Shown here: in pieces, positions 43,936-55,562 of the stretch
Numbering within the stretch: the stretch's first letter is position 1
How the letters are laid out: every line of letters starts with the position of its first letter
Assembly (NCBI GenBank): GCA_030512295.1
Contig: JAULSR010000002.1
Span: 4,588,001-4,652,000 of the forward strand
Direction: 5' to 3'
DNA from: Bombardia bombarda
Lineage: Eukaryota > Ascomycota > Sordariomycetes > Sordariales > Lasiosphaeriaceae
DNA: 64,000 nucleotides
Made by a program: the position numbers and the translations under genes
The notes under the pieces: generated by a model
Seen by the model: the letters and a program-made list of their open reading frames with translations, nothing else
The model's database searches: none
What the model was told of the DNA's origin: nothing

Positions 43936-44663
43936 GCGGCGGTGGTGGGGTGAGGTGGAGTTGGCTTATATTGAAGTATTGAAATAGAAAGATGTGTATA
44001 GATACCAAACTCGGTTCAAACATTGGCAACCATGGTCAAAACGTCGTCTTGTTTTGCTCAAGTGTCTCTGGCGACTTTGTTCTGACTGAATTTCACGTTG
44101 TGGTCCATCTACATGTATGTTGACTTTCATAAGTGGCTATCAGAACCTCAAGCCGAACTTTTGCCCTACCATGATACCTCCCGTAAATGATGACAAGAAT
44201 GATAAATTCGAAAGTAAGAAACAGAACAAACCAGCAAATCGTACTCCGTCGTGCGCCTGGCATCATTGTCTGCGCCCCATTTCACTCTCTACCTCCACCT
44301 TACCATAGTACACGATCCTGTGTGGCTGGCAATCTCCACACTCTGTTCCGGCCCAAAACAAACCTAGCACGATCAAGGACCGCGAAATCTAAAGTTATCA
44401 CCTCCAACCCCGCGCAAAATACCATTCGAATTATGATAGTACACTTTGAGCCCCCCCCCCCCCCACCCTTCTCTCTCTTTTTGTTGACCCCAATCTCGCC
44501 TCTTTTGTGTGCGAGCTATTCGTACACCGTTTGTTATATCACATCGTGTCACACATTAATAAGTGACTGTCCTCTTGCAATGTTGTGCTTCTAAGCCCAA
44601 TCTCTAGTATTTCCGATTTCCTTTTCGTAAGGCTCCCACCAAGTAACCCGGGCAATCCGCCAT
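43936..44663. other. Intergenic between convergent MED4 and TM9 genes
   Basis: About 730 bp of 3' flanks, containing a poly-C run near 44451-44463. No gene is seen. Confidence 0.6.
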
Positions 44664-46676
44664 CTAATCAATCTTGATGGACGAGTAAATCCTGCGTACA
44701 AACCACCAGCTCGAAAAGAACCCGATTGTTCCTAACACACGACAGTCAGCATTGCTATTGCGCCACACAAATCACACGGGGAAAATAAAGGAAACACTTG
44801 CCCGTCAGGATAAAGAACAAGAACGAGATCAGCAAGCTGTACCCAATGTACAGCACGCTTCCGGTAAACCCGCTAAGCGAAAGCTTGCTGACCCAGTAGA
44901 TCAAGGCATTGAGGAAGATGTAGCCCGCGCTCGTGCCCGCAGCCAGGAACGCGCGCCACTGCCAGTTGTAGTTCTCCGAGCACAGCAAGAAGTAGACCAG
45001 CAGCACCGTGACCGCCGCGCAGGTGAGAATCATGAGCCCGTAGCACAAGAACAAAAAGCCAAACATGTAGTAGATCTTGCTGAACCAGATAGAGCTCATG
45101 ATAAAGTACAGCTCGACAAAGATCGCGCCAAACGGCAAAATACCAACCAGCAACATGCTGGGGATCGGCTTGAGGTACGTAGTGGTAGGCGGGATCTGGC
45201 GGGGGATCTGGTTGGTGCGCACGGGGGCTCAATAGCAGGCGCGCGGAAGCCGAGCCAGGACCCGGCAAAGGACAGCGGCACCGAGATGATGAACCAGATC
45301 AGGATAATAACCAGCATGGTGGTGAAGGGGACGGCGCCCGACGACTCCTTGGCCCACAGGAAGAGGTCGAGGAGGAAGAAGACGGCGAAGACGATGCTGG
45401 GGACGAGCAGCGGCGTGAGCACGATGTTGAGCTTCCACTTGTCGCCCTGCATCGACTTATAAATTCGGGCGGATGTGTACCCGCCGACGAAGCCGAGGAT
45501 GGTGTACATGAAGATCATGATGGTGCCGAGCGAGCCGCGGTTGGAGGGCGAGAGGAAGCCGAGCAGGGCGAAGGCGATGGTGAAGCCCGTCATGACGAAG
45601 AGCTGGGCGCCGTTGCCGAGGAAGACGGAGAGGATCAGAGTGTGCGAGGGGGTCCGGAACACGTCGCCGTGGACGAGCTTCCAGCCCGAGTCCTCCTGCA
45701 CGCCATCCTCGAGCACGGATGTTCCGGAGAGGTCGTCGAGGTTGATCTGGTCGAGTCGGTTGTACCGGGCGATATCGCGCTTGAGAGCGCGCAGCAGGAC
45801 GGACAAGACGGTCAGGACAAGGAAGACGACAATGATGGCCGAGTTGATGAGCGAGAACCAGTGGATCTTGGGGTCAAAGACGTGCAGGTACTTGTCCCAT
45901 CGCGTAGCCCATGCCGTCGTGGATGGAATCCAATACACGCTGTATGTGAATTGGACATTGGTGATGCCCTTCTCGCTCAGCGAGAGAGTGTCCGTCGGGG
46001 TCAGGCATGTGTCTTGGCTGACGTCGCCGGCATATTTCTTGGACTCTGGCTGGACAAGGACGCCCACAACGCGTAGCTGGTCCTTGTTGCCGCTGACCTC
46101 GTGGTACTCGACGATGATGTCGTAGTGGTTGTTGAACAGAACCTCGTTATCGGCCATGTTGACCTGTCCGAGGAGGAAGCCAGGGTTGTAGAACTCAGTC
46201 CCGGTCTGCTCATCTCTGATCTTTTGCCCGGCCGGAAGCCCATCCACCAGCCAGTTGAGGCTGATGCCCGACCTGATTTGCGCGTTTATCCAGCTTGCCT
46301 GCTTGCCGGGATACATGACGGGGCTGCCGCATAGCCTCTTGCACGTCTCGTTCTGCTTCATGTGGAGCTCGAACCGCGATGTCTTTATCCTGTCGCCGAA
46401 CAGGATGCTGCCCAGGCTCTCCCCAACGTCCTTGGGGCCATCGTCTGGCTGGCAGAAGCCAAAGAGCGGGTTATAGTAGTCGTACGAGATGACCGAGTGT
46501 AGTAACGCGTCTTGGGTGGCGACAGGCCTTATCGTGTTGACGTTGAGAGGTACCAGTTCGCCTGGTTTGTAGGAGGTGGGCGCGACGCCGGGGAGGTAGA
46601 ATGCGGATGCGAGTTGCGGCGCCGCAAGGAGAGAGACAACGAGCGCGCGCGAGGGCGCGTGTTTCCTGAAATGCAT
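44664..46676 (-). CDS. Transmembrane 9 superfamily (EMP70/TMN) protein, with a one-base frameshift
   Basis: Two exons on the minus strand: 44802-46676 and 44664-44731. Allowing for one missing base, the protein is 647 aa. It has a signal peptide (ending LLAAPQLASA), a lumenal EMP70 domain starting FYLPGVAPTSYKPGELVPL, and YYNPLFGFCQP. Nine transmembrane helices follow, and the end is GFFSSWWFVRRIYSSIKID with the family's Golgi-retention KxD signal. These proteins act in Golgi/endosome sorting of membrane proteins with glycine-rich helices. The frame breaks after GFRAPAIEPP at a GGGGG run (45223-45227): one extra base restores the family sequence RTNQIPRQIPP in the next frame. The terminal intron (44732-44801) has a GC donor (GCAAGT) instead of GT. 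Family conservation makes an assembly indel likelier than a dead gene. Confidence 0.9.
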
Positions 46677-47350
46677 GGTGGAATTGGTTACTGCGAGGGG
46701 GCAGTAACAGCACCAGAATATGAGGGGAGCAATTTGGATGTGTGGTTGTCGTAGCGCACTTTGAGGGTGTCGTCGTCAGCTCTGCGCCAGGTCAGCGTCC
46801 AGGGGAAACTTTGAGGTGCGAAGTCACTCCCGCTTCTATACAATGCGATGAAAAAGAGCGGAGCATGCGGTGCTACTGATGTAAACGTTTGAAAATGATA
46901 AATGTGTCAAAACGCAACAAAAAAAAGACACTGCGTATGATAGGATGCTACGCAGATCTCGTGGCACCGGGGCAAGCTTCGAGTTGCTGTTCCACAACCT
47001 CTGTAAGTTGGCGATGAACAGCTGTCCAACGAGCCAAGGTCAGGATAATGACCGAATTTAGTCTACCCGAACGGCCCTCCCTGCAAGCCTAGGAGCCTGG
47101 TCCACAGCTCACAATGCTGACTCAGGCAGTCATAGTGCGCACGGATGATTCTCGGCTCATCAAATTTGGTCCCCGCTGTTAAGACACCAACCAACTGGAC
47201 GCGAAATCTGCGAGGTACGTGCACCCCTGTCAGGCGTTCGGCAGCCAAGACCGACCGCTGGGAAGAAAAATCTCGGCGGGGCAGGCAAAATATTTCTTTC
47301 GCAACCAAAAAGTCGGCATCGCTGAAATACGATTCCAACAATCCAACACA
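46677..47350. promoter_or_regulatory. Divergent promoter region of TM9 and LCP5 genes
   Basis: 674 bp between divergent start codons. No recognised coding sequence or defined site; the last 130 bp is the LCP5 leader. Confidence 0.45.
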
Positions 47351-48490
47351 ATGGCAGCACCAGCGACGTTGCCAGCACTGCTGGACACGCTCACGAAATC
47401 TCTAGCGTCAGCACTCGAAGCCGCCCCCAAAGTTGCGGGCATCGAACTGCCCAAGGATGGCCTCTCACTCCTGGACGTCAAGAACGAGCTGCTGCTCTCA
47501 TACCTCCAGAACCTCGTCTTCCTGATCCTGCTCAAGCTGCGTCAGGCCAAGAATGGAGGCCCCGTCAACGATGCCGACGAGCCCAACCTGGACGACCTCG
47601 TTGTCAAGAAGCTCGTTGAACTGAGAGTCTACCTGGAAAGGGGCGTTCGCCCGCTCGAGGACAAGCTGCGTTACCAGATCGACAAGGTCCTCCGTGCCGC
47701 CGATGACGCCGAGCGTAACGCAAAGAACGCCGAGACCGCCGCCAAGGCGCTCAACGGACACGATTCCGACGCCGGATCTGACTCGGACGAGGGATCGGAC
47801 GCCGGCCAGGGCGGCGAGGACGGAACGGCCCCCACGAGCCGCAAGATCTCGGACCTGCAATATCGTCCCAACCTCTCAGCCTTTGTTCGGTCGGATGCGC
47901 CGCGCGTCGGCAAACAGACAGATGCTTCGGGAGTCTACAGGCCGCCAAGGATCGCACCCACAGTCATGCCCACGACCGAGAGGCGCGAGAAGACGGAGAA
48001 GAAGCCGCTCAAGTCGGCCACTCTCGACGAGTTCATCGCCGACGAAATGTCGATCGCGCCCGTGGCACAGCCCAGTATCGGTACCACGATTGTGCAGGGC
48101 GGCCGCCGGACCAAGACGGTCTCGGAGCGCCGCATCGAGCAGGAGAGGCAGGAATACGAGGAGAAGAACTTTGTGCGTCTGCCCAAGGAGAGCAAGAAGG
48201 ACCGCGCCAAGAAGTCCAAGGCCGAGGGCGGCAACAGGCGCATGAACTTTGGTGGCGAGGAGTGGAGAGATTTGGGCCAGGGCGTCGACAGGATCAACCG
48301 CTTGACCCAGGGCAAGACCCAGACCACGGGGACCAAGGCGCTTCTGGAGAAGAGCCGCAAGAGAGGCATCGACACGGCCGATGGTCCTCGCGGAAACGGT
48401 GCCGGTGGAGGAGCCAACATGGGCGAGAGATTTCAGAAGCGGTTGAAGACGCTCGAGGCGGGCCGGAGGGACAGGGGCAAGAACAGGTGA
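47351..48490 (+). CDS. LCP5: LCP5 / neuroguidin-like U3 snoRNP protein (Sas10/Utp3/C1D family)
   Basis: A single exon of 379 aa; the ATG at 47351 fits the family start better than the in-frame upstream ATG at 47219. The N-terminal Sas10/C1D helical domain reads LLDVKNELLLSYLQNLVFLI, then KKLVELRVYLERGVRPLEDK and LRYQIDKVLRA. An acidic patch (DSDAGSDSDEGSD) follows, then LQYRPNLSAFV and GVYRPPRIAPTV, which are the conserved Lcp5/neuroguidin motifs. The C-terminal half is basic (KKDRAKKSKAEGG, KSRKRG) and ends in Arg/Lys-rich sequence. In yeast Lcp5 associates with U3 snoRNP and is needed for 18S rRNA maturation in the nucleolus. DBP4, a helicase acting in the same pathway, lies at the end of this window. 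It is convergent with the monooxygenase gene, 180 bp apart. Confidence 0.92.
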   Translation: MAAPATLPALLDTLTKSLASALEAAPKVAGIELPKDGLSLLDVKNELLLSYLQNLVFLILLKLRQAKNGGPVNDADEPNLDDLVVKKLVELRVYLERGVRPLEDKLRYQIDKVLRAADDAERNAKNAETAAKALNGHDSDAGSDSDEGSDAGQGGEDGTAPTSRKISDLQYRPNLSAFVRSDAPRVGKQTDASGVYRPPRIAPTVMPTTERREKTEKKPLKSATLDEFIADEMSIAPVAQPSIGTTIVQGGRRTKTVSERRIEQERQEYEEKNFVRLPKESKKDRAKKSKAEGGNRRMNFGGEEWRDLGQGVDRINRLTQGKTQTTGTKALLEKSRKRGIDTADGPRGNGAGGGANMGERFQKRLKTLEAGRRDRGKNR

Positions 48491-48670
48491 AGTGGTTTGT
48501 TGCACGCCTCTTCTCTGTTTTGTACATAAGCCGCCCTATACCCGAAAAAAGAACAGAATATGGACGTTCAAAATTGGAGTTAATTTGGTCTTTTTTACTA
48601 TACAATCTTCTTTCCCATTTTATGTATACTGCACCTTTAACGTCTACATTTACATGTCTTACCTGCCTGA

Positions 48671-50014
48671 TCAAAATCCGATCCCGACATCAGCTGAACT
48701 GCTATCAACCTCCCATCCCAGCCCATTCCTGATCTTCTTCTCTCCCTCCACCACATGCTGCGGCAACGCAAAGTTCAACCCAAAGAAAACGAACAGAGCC
48801 CACTTCCAGCGGAACGGGTTGAACGCCACGCAAAACACAAACCACCAGACCAGCTCCAGGTACGTAAAGAACTCGAACGGACCAACCGGCGACGTGGACT
48901 TGACCAGCCTCGTCATGTCAATCCACCGCTTCATCCAAAACGGCCTCGGCCGCGTCAACGGATCCACCAGAAACATGAGCAGGATGCGCGTGTAGATGCC
49001 AATATGCCAGTTACCCACCGTCCCGATAGCGCTCATGTACGTGCAGTTGATGCACGACAGGCTCGGATGCTCAGGCGGGAAAGTCTGCAGATACCAATTC
49101 GGCGGCGCGTACGGCTTCTCGTGGCATGAATCAGGCAGAAACGACAGCTCGGGTCGCTTGTACCCCGTCGCCATCACCACAATATCCCCCTCGATCAGCT
49201 CCTGCCTGCCGGGCCCCCCGGCGTCGACGCCCTTGTCGCGGTGGTTGACGCGCACGCCCTTGCGCTCAAACTCCTCAATGTCGCAGCGGATCCACTCGGC
49301 CTTGCCGCTGCGCAGCTTGTCCATGACGTCCGAGTTGACCATGGGCGTGTCGGTGAAGAGGCCCTTGTTGTCTGGCGCGAGGTCGGCCAGGTCGCGGTAG
49401 AAGAAGCGGCGCAGCAGCGCCTCGGGGATCCAGCTGAGGACGGTCTCCTGGCCGAAGATGTTGAGCGCGAGCAGCACGTTCCAGAAGGGGTTGCGCGGGA
49501 CGATCCACTTGTCGCTGCGCGCGAGGATGTAGATCTTGGCCGCGTCCTCGGCCGCGGCGAACTCGAGCGCCTCGACGGCGCTGGCCCCGCCGCCGATGAC
49601 GATCATGGTCTTGCCCTTGGCGGGTTTTCCCGTCAGCCCGCCCGAGTGGTAGATCTTGCCTGAGAAGGAGTCCATGCCGGGGAGGGAGGGCATCTTCGGG
49701 TCGCCGCAGGTGCCGATGGCGGAGATGACGCCGTCGAAGCGGCCGTTGGCTGTGTTGTTGACGATCCACCGGCCTTGTTCGTCCTGGTAGAGCTTGTCGA
49801 CCTTGGTGTTGAACTTGGTGCGCGTGTCGAGGCCGTAGCGCTTCCAGAGCTGGCGGACCTGGCTGAGGATTTGCTGGCGGTCGGGGTAGCCGCGGTCCCA
49901 TTTGACCGAGGGTGGAAGCGGTACATGAGAGAGTGGATTTGCAGGCTGGAGGTGTTGTTGACTTTCTGGAGGGGCGGGTCAGTGTGGTTGCTTTGCTATG
50001 GCAAGTTTGGGAGG

Positions 50015-50049
<35 letters not shown>

Positions 50050-50303
50050 CTTACACTCCATATTCCGCCCACGTTCTCTTCTGTGCCAGCCTCAAAGATG
50101 ACTACGTCGAAGCCATGGCCGATGCAATGCGCCGCGCTCGTCACGCCGGTGATGCCCGCACCAATGATGGCCACTTTCGGGCGACCAAGCCTGGTGCTGT
50201 GGTTGGGAGGATTTGGCGACAGGATCTTGTCCATCAGCCATTGTATGATCTGGTATAGAAACAGCAGTGGGTGCCAAATCGGGTTGTACAGCTCGGAAGC
50301 CAT
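48671..50303 (-). CDS. Flavin-containing monooxygenase-like protein, with a one-base frameshift
   Basis: Two exons on the minus strand: 50055-50303 and 48671-49965; with one restored base, 514 aa. An N-terminal hydrophobic stretch (LLFLYQIIQWLMDKIL) suggests membrane attachment. The FAD Rossmann motif VAIIGAGITG lies near 44-53 and the NADPH-type motif MIVIGGGASAVEA further on. ISAIGTCGDPKMPSLPG and VMATGYKRPELSF are typical of class B flavoprotein monooxygenases. The C-terminus adds hydrophobic segments (RILLMFLVDPL, ALFVFFGLNFALP). Just after MYRFHP, at about 49910-49915, the frame breaks: the next conserved run (VKWDRGYPDRQQIL) needs one extra base in a CCC context. The 89-nt intron carries a GT microsatellite. 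The substrate is unknown (N/S-oxygenation or Baeyer-Villiger chemistry are both possible). Confidence 0.86.
50019..50046. repeat. (GT)n microsatellite inside the monooxygenase intron
   Basis: About 14 GT dinucleotides lie within the 89-nt intron 49966-50054, so length changes here would alter intron size but not the protein. Confidence 0.9.
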
Positions 50304-52973
50304 ACTGGGTCCGTCGTGGCGATGGTTCAAAAACCGTTGAACGGCGCTTGGTTCTTGGCGCGGCAAGTCCCTCTAAAATTGGTTCACAAAAAAAAGAACC
50401 CAGATACAACAGCAAAAACCGGCCCAGCGAAATCTTAGAAAGAAGAGCCTTGTCTCTCTTAAATCAATCCCAATTGTGCAAGATTTCTAAATACCGTTGT
50501 AGTAGAATATCACTTGCGCGTCACCGATGCCAAGAAAAGACCAAACAGTTGTCTCTCCTCCCTGCCTAGCTGACGTCATTATTGGGACTCCAATTCGCAT
50601 GTGAAGAGGCTCTCGCGGCCCTTGATTGGCCAATGCCATGTTAGACAAAACATGGATTCCCGTTGCGGCCCGAACTTAACATGCAGAAACCACCCACAAC
50701 GTGGGGCTCGTGGGTTTTTCTACAGACCAGCGCCGGATTCCCGAATGTTAAAACGGCATGGTCATGCAAGGCAAAAAGGAAGCTTCTGAGCCGATTCGGT
50801 CCAACATTAAAAAGGTAGCACAAAGGGGTGGAACTTATTTACCTGACTCGCCTTTTGGCAAATTCCGTACGCTGCCAGATCGTCGGACTCCCGAAAGTAA
50901 TACGAGCTGTTTGGTGTGGATATAGTCCTTAAAAATAGGCGAGGGGCCTAGGTCGTGATTCATTTTTTCTTTGCTGGTATGGCTGGCTGTATTCCAGACC
51001 AGGTGAAAAGCTGAGTTGCCTCTCGCCAAATTGTCACCCGCCCTGTCAAAGTACCTATTAGGGCCCAAGGTAGCTTGTAAAAGGAATTTAAAGATTTCAA
51101 GTCATGAAACCATGACTAAGCCAGGTGATTACTCTTCTTTTTTTCGAACCTGTCTAATTACGTTGTGTACGTGCCATGGCTCACTGACGCATGGGATACT
51201 AAAGGTCTCCGCATCAGCTCGTGGGTACTTGTCATCACTTCCCCTTGCTACTCAGGGCTGGCTAAGGCATGTAGGTACGTAACGCAGACAACCTAACTAG
51301 GTTTTTCACAGGCTGTCGGCATATTCACCTACTGTCAATCATATTACAGATGAATAGTTTTGTGTCGCACAAGAAGTCCAGCGCGGCAACACAATTACCG
51401 CTTCTGTGAAAGCAGAGAATTTAGTCCCGGCTGTACTTAATATCCACTGATGCAGTATCTTGGTCAATGACACTTGGATGAAAAAAGTCCCAACGCGCTG
51501 AACAGCAGAATGCCTCTCCGACTCCTGCCACAGAGAACAACAAGCCTCCTCGCCAGATCTATTACTAACAATCAAGAACCTTCACGCTTCACTCCAATAT
51601 GCCATACACAGTGATCAACTATCCGGTGTTGAATAGGGATTAGGTAATAGTTCGTTGTATTAGAGAGGTATTACAAATTGCTAGGAAATGCCAGGAAATG
51701 CACATCCGGAAATCCATCTATAGCTTCAACCACGTAATACATACAATAGAGGCGTAAAGTTGATCACGGGTCAGGCCATTGCAAAGGCCTTTCATGTTTC
51801 GAACAAGTACGGTGTCGGTCAGCTAAGTCAACCAAGTCTCTGTTGTCGAATACAATCCTGCTGATAACACATAGCACACGGTCGAGGCAAGGTTGTACAC
51901 ACTGCTAATCACGGCGGAGTCAAACCCCGTTCAAAAAGTGAAGTGGTATAATGGAAGTTCAATCTAAGGAAGGGTATAAAGGAGGTGATGTTGCTAAGGA
52001 CGGAACAGTGCTGTTTTGTCGTCTCGTCATACCAATCAAAAGTTTGGGAATCAGACCTCGGGTACCAGAGTCAAAAGAACTCGGATCACCCGAGGCCATC
52101 TCGTTGTATACCAACAATGGTGCTGCTGCGTCCTCAATGGCATGTGACAAACCATGTCCCTGTTGTCTTGTTGGCTAGACTTAGTATTTCGTCGTAACTT
52201 ACTAAAGCTCTTTTTGACTCACTTTACCATACCCGACCCGACCTATGATTTACATACGAGTCCTGATGACGGTCTTGGTTGTGACGTAAATGACCAAACA
52301 GGTACACACATTTCTCATTAGCATACGTTTGACTGGGTGACCAGCCCACATTTAGAAATCATTATCCTGGCCTGTAGTTCTAGTTGTCTGACCTCAGAAG
52401 AGCATCTGCCCAGCGATGTTGCGCATCAAGATAGAGTCGCGGCATCGGTATTTAGGGTGGTCTGTCATCTTTTTCATCTGTATCATACCGGCACTCAGCT
52501 CTTTGAGAAATACATACATATGTGTATGGTTATGCCATCTGATCTGTCACATCTTGGTGCGTCAAAGAGAGAATACCTTGGCGGTTGCGTTGTGCCCCTG
52601 ACCGGGCTTTTCGCTTGGAGTCTTGCACATATCTGGACGACGAACTGAATGTTACTGGAAAATGCATGCAGCCAGTCGATCGAATGAATTATGCCCACCC
52701 ACTTCGTGATTAGATATGATGCAGAGGTACAAAGAGAAACTCTGCTGAAGGAGACACATGATTGCTAAGATCAATCAAGCAGTGAGTCTGTAGTATTCCA
52801 ATACAAGAGAGGGGGCCTTCCCATTGGTTGGCAGCGCAAACCACTGGCAAGGAATATTGTCCAACCACTACGTTATGTAACAGCTCGAGGCCTGGCTTGG
52901 TTTTTAGTTGCATATGATCCCTAACTTCACCGACGACCTTCTCCATGTCCCAAAATGGTCAGCAAACTGTGTG
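50304..52973. other. Gene-poor, AT-richer interval
   Basis: About 2.7 kb with many stops in all frames on both strands. Base composition is visibly more AT-rich than the housekeeping block before it. No domain, splice model or clear repeat was found. It may be relic transposon sequence too decayed to recognise. Confidence 0.55.
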
Positions 52974-52980
52974 TATAAAG
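52974..52980 (+). promoter_or_regulatory. TATA box upstream of small two-exon gene
   Basis: TATAAAG about 205 bp before the ATG at 53182, followed by a long CT-rich tract (53009-53031), a typical fungal promoter layout. Confidence 0.45.
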
Positions 52981-53181
52981 TGGAGTCCCGCACACATGTC
53001 TGCACAAGCCTCTCCCTCCCTCTTTCTCTCTTTATCGACCTCAATTGCACCAAGACACACCAGAGTCGCACACATCGTACAGAACTACCTCAGATTCACC
53101 ATAAACTTCGCGATTCTGAAGCCTTCGGCCATTCCCAGACATTCGCCTCTCACCTTACACGTCCGACTCCCAGGATTCAGG

Positions 53182-53543
53182 ATGGCTCCAACACGGCCTA
53201 AGGAATTCGACAATTCGGAGGTGAAGTCCATCCTGGAACAAGCTGAAGTTTTAACGACCCCGGATCGTTGCCTCTGTATTACCGTTCCATCAGAGATTAA
53301 GCATGGAGATTTCGATGCATTTAGAAACGCGATGGATGCACTCTTTGGCGATGAATATAAAACCAACAAGGTACAGTGAAATCCTGCCATTTAGACATCA
53401 TTATGCCCGATCGATGCTCCCTGCTAATAGTAAATCAGATCACCAAGTCCAATAAGCGTTTTCTCGTAGTCACTTGCACGGACAAGGATCTGATAACGAA
53501 GAGCGAATTTTTAGCGCTCGTAAATGAGGAAACGGATTGTTGA
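53182..53543 (+). CDS. Small two-exon protein of unknown function (97 aa)
   Basis: Exons 53182-53370 and 53439-53543, joined by a 68-nt phase 0 intron (donor GTACAG, acceptor AATCAG); 97 aa. The start was chosen because the ATG follows a CT-rich leader and a TATA box; the frame is open further upstream, but that part looks untranslated. Residues read MAPTRPKEFDNSEVKSILEQ then EVLTTPDRCLCITVPSEIKH, GDFDAFRNAMDALFG and, in exon 2, NKRFLVVTCTDKDLITKSEF. The pattern of amphipathic helices and short strands suggests a compact alpha/beta protein. There is no signal peptide and no family I can name. It stands alone in a gene-poor region. Confidence 0.55.
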
Positions 53544-55050
53544 ATTGTTGTGTAGTTTAGCATCTGCACCATTCGATGAGTTTGTAGCGAATTTCTTTGC
53601 ACACGGGGAGGCACGATTCTGCAGATTTGGGGTACATGACGATACGATGTCATGAAGAATGAGGGATTTACGACCCTATTTTAGGCACATGGGAGACATG
53701 GACAGTCCGTGGCGCAGCAAAGGGATCTTGGCTCCCTGGCCACAAAACAAAATGCTTGTTTTTAGACCATACATGCGGCCTTTGCACAAACGTGCAAGAA
53801 GAAAATACTTCAGACTTCGATACAAAAAGCATGAAAGGTGCCCACTTATATTTCGAGGGCTAATGGAAATATTAGGTACCTAGTTAGGGCCACACAATTG
53901 ACAGTGAATGTATTTATACTTTCGACGAGTGCCTCTTTTTTTGTTACTAGCGAGCTTGGCTAGATGGGCTCAGCTCTTGGTATAAATTGACAGATACCTT
54001 CAACCTGTTCCGCTACTGAATCTCTCCATCCCCTCCAAAGCATCCGGGTAAAGCTCTATAAGAACTGCTAACGTAGCTCGCGTTGTACGCCCCTTTTTGC
54101 TGACGAGACACCTTCCTTGGGGTCAGGGTTACCGAAATGAGGAAAAATAGGGGCTGACACGTACAACGGTAGTGCAAGTCAATCAAGGTGAAGAAGGTGC
54201 CATTTGCATGAATAACGTCTATTTATAGGGGCACAAGCTTGGGCGTGGTGGCTGGTGGATGTTAACAGTCGGTATCTGACAAATACTGCTTCCACTGAAG
54301 TGCAGTGACCAACTAGACTGGATGGCGGGCTTCGACAGATTTGGGATACGCGGTAGCCCGTGTTGATGAGTGTGTTACAGAGACATGCTCAGGTACATAC
54401 TAGGGGCATTTTAACAGGTGTTAGCAATTCATCGCTTACATCATTGGGCAGATTTACTATATGCTGCCTTCGTACCACGTAGATATGATTTGTTGTTTGT
54501 TTGTTTGTCTCTAGATATGATTGGGTGGTACGGAAAGCCCTGAGCAATTTTGCCTGTGACATATCGAGACCCAGTTGGCTGCGCTGCTACTGAGTCTCCA
54601 CTCAGCGATCTTTCTCCCTACCAACGTTGAAACCAACTGAATGAGTAATACATAACCAGTCTATCAAAACTTTCTAGGTGGCAACCATGGCTATAATGAG
54701 GACTTCTGCCTCAAACTACTGGCAAGCCCAAAGAGCACAGCATTGCAGTTAGTAGGGATATGATCAACTTATCAATCAATCGTCTGACTCTCAATTACTG
54801 ACAACCTCATTATAGTACCTCACTTTATCATAAGCCGTGACACTGAACAGCTACCAATGCAGGTACACAATTTACCATCTTATAATATAATGGCTTTCTG
54901 TTGAGCATGATACCTGGAGTACATGGTGACAAGATTCACCTAAGCCTTGACTTGAATAAGTGTGTTCTAATTTTACCCTTTGACACATCCATTTGGTATA
55001 CATGCGCATATGATTATAACAAATGAGCAAGTGCACCGTTTGAACTTGGA
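53544..55050. other. Gene-poor interval
   Basis: About 1.5 kb, AT-rich, with only short frames (the largest, 53659-53883, encodes an Arg-rich string without features). A TTTG-type short repeat occurs near 54490-54511. Nothing else was recognised. Confidence 0.55.
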
Positions 55051-55058
55051 TATATAAA
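55051..55058 (+). promoter_or_regulatory. TATA box of Cys-rich small protein gene
   Basis: TATATAAA about 330 bp upstream of the ATG at 55380, with CA/CT-rich leader sequence after it. The leader may contain an intron ending at TTCCCGCAG (55342-55350). Confidence 0.45.
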
Positions 55059-55379
55059 CAGCTACAAATTCCTTCCACATCAGCTCCATTCCATACTCTA
55101 TATCAACCTAGCAAACCAACAACGAACACCTACCACAACTTGAAAGCACAATCGTCCCATAAAAAAGTAGTCATTGAAACTGCTCCTTCTAAGCATCTAA
55201 ACGTCTACAGTCGATATTCGGCGTCTATCTTGGCAAAGAAATTCCCCCAAAGCAGTAGGTCGCATACGCTTCCCACTACTAACGCTCTCACCCCAGATAC
55301 ATACCAGCCAAGTACCACTGGCGTGCTACTAACATGAATATTCCCGCAGTTGAAGCCACTCCTACAACACACCATCACT

Positions 55380-55562
55380 ATGTGCACCTACTATCGGACG
55401 GTCTACCGCGGTTGCGGGTGCGATGCACCCAGGAACTACCTCAAAGAGCGTTGTGCAAACTATATCCCGGAGCTCAAATGGTGTGCAACTTGCATCGTGG
55501 TCCCGACCAACCCACCAAAGATATGGGAGTGCATTTGCCCGGAACATATGGAGTTGAGTTGA
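55380..55562 (+). CDS. Cys-rich 60-aa fungal protein
   Basis: An open frame of 60 residues beginning MCTYYRTVYRGCGCD and ending EHMELS, with eight cysteines (after the start: C..YY..., GCGC, RC, CATC, ECIC). The Cys-Tyr-Tyr opening and CGC element resemble a group of short, intracellular-looking Cys-rich proteins scattered in filamentous ascomycetes. It has no signal peptide, so it is not a classical secreted effector. The TATA box upstream and an intron-like acceptor in the leader support expression. Zinc or other metal binding by the paired cysteines is conjecture. Confidence 0.6.
   Translation: MCTYYRTVYRGCGCDAPRNYLKERCANYIPELKWCATCIVVPTNPPKIWECICPEHMELS

Noticed and set aside
45215..45240. 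An intron to explain the TM9 frame break
   Set aside because: The conserved sequence continues without missing residues on either side, leaving no room for an intron; a single missing base explains it fully.
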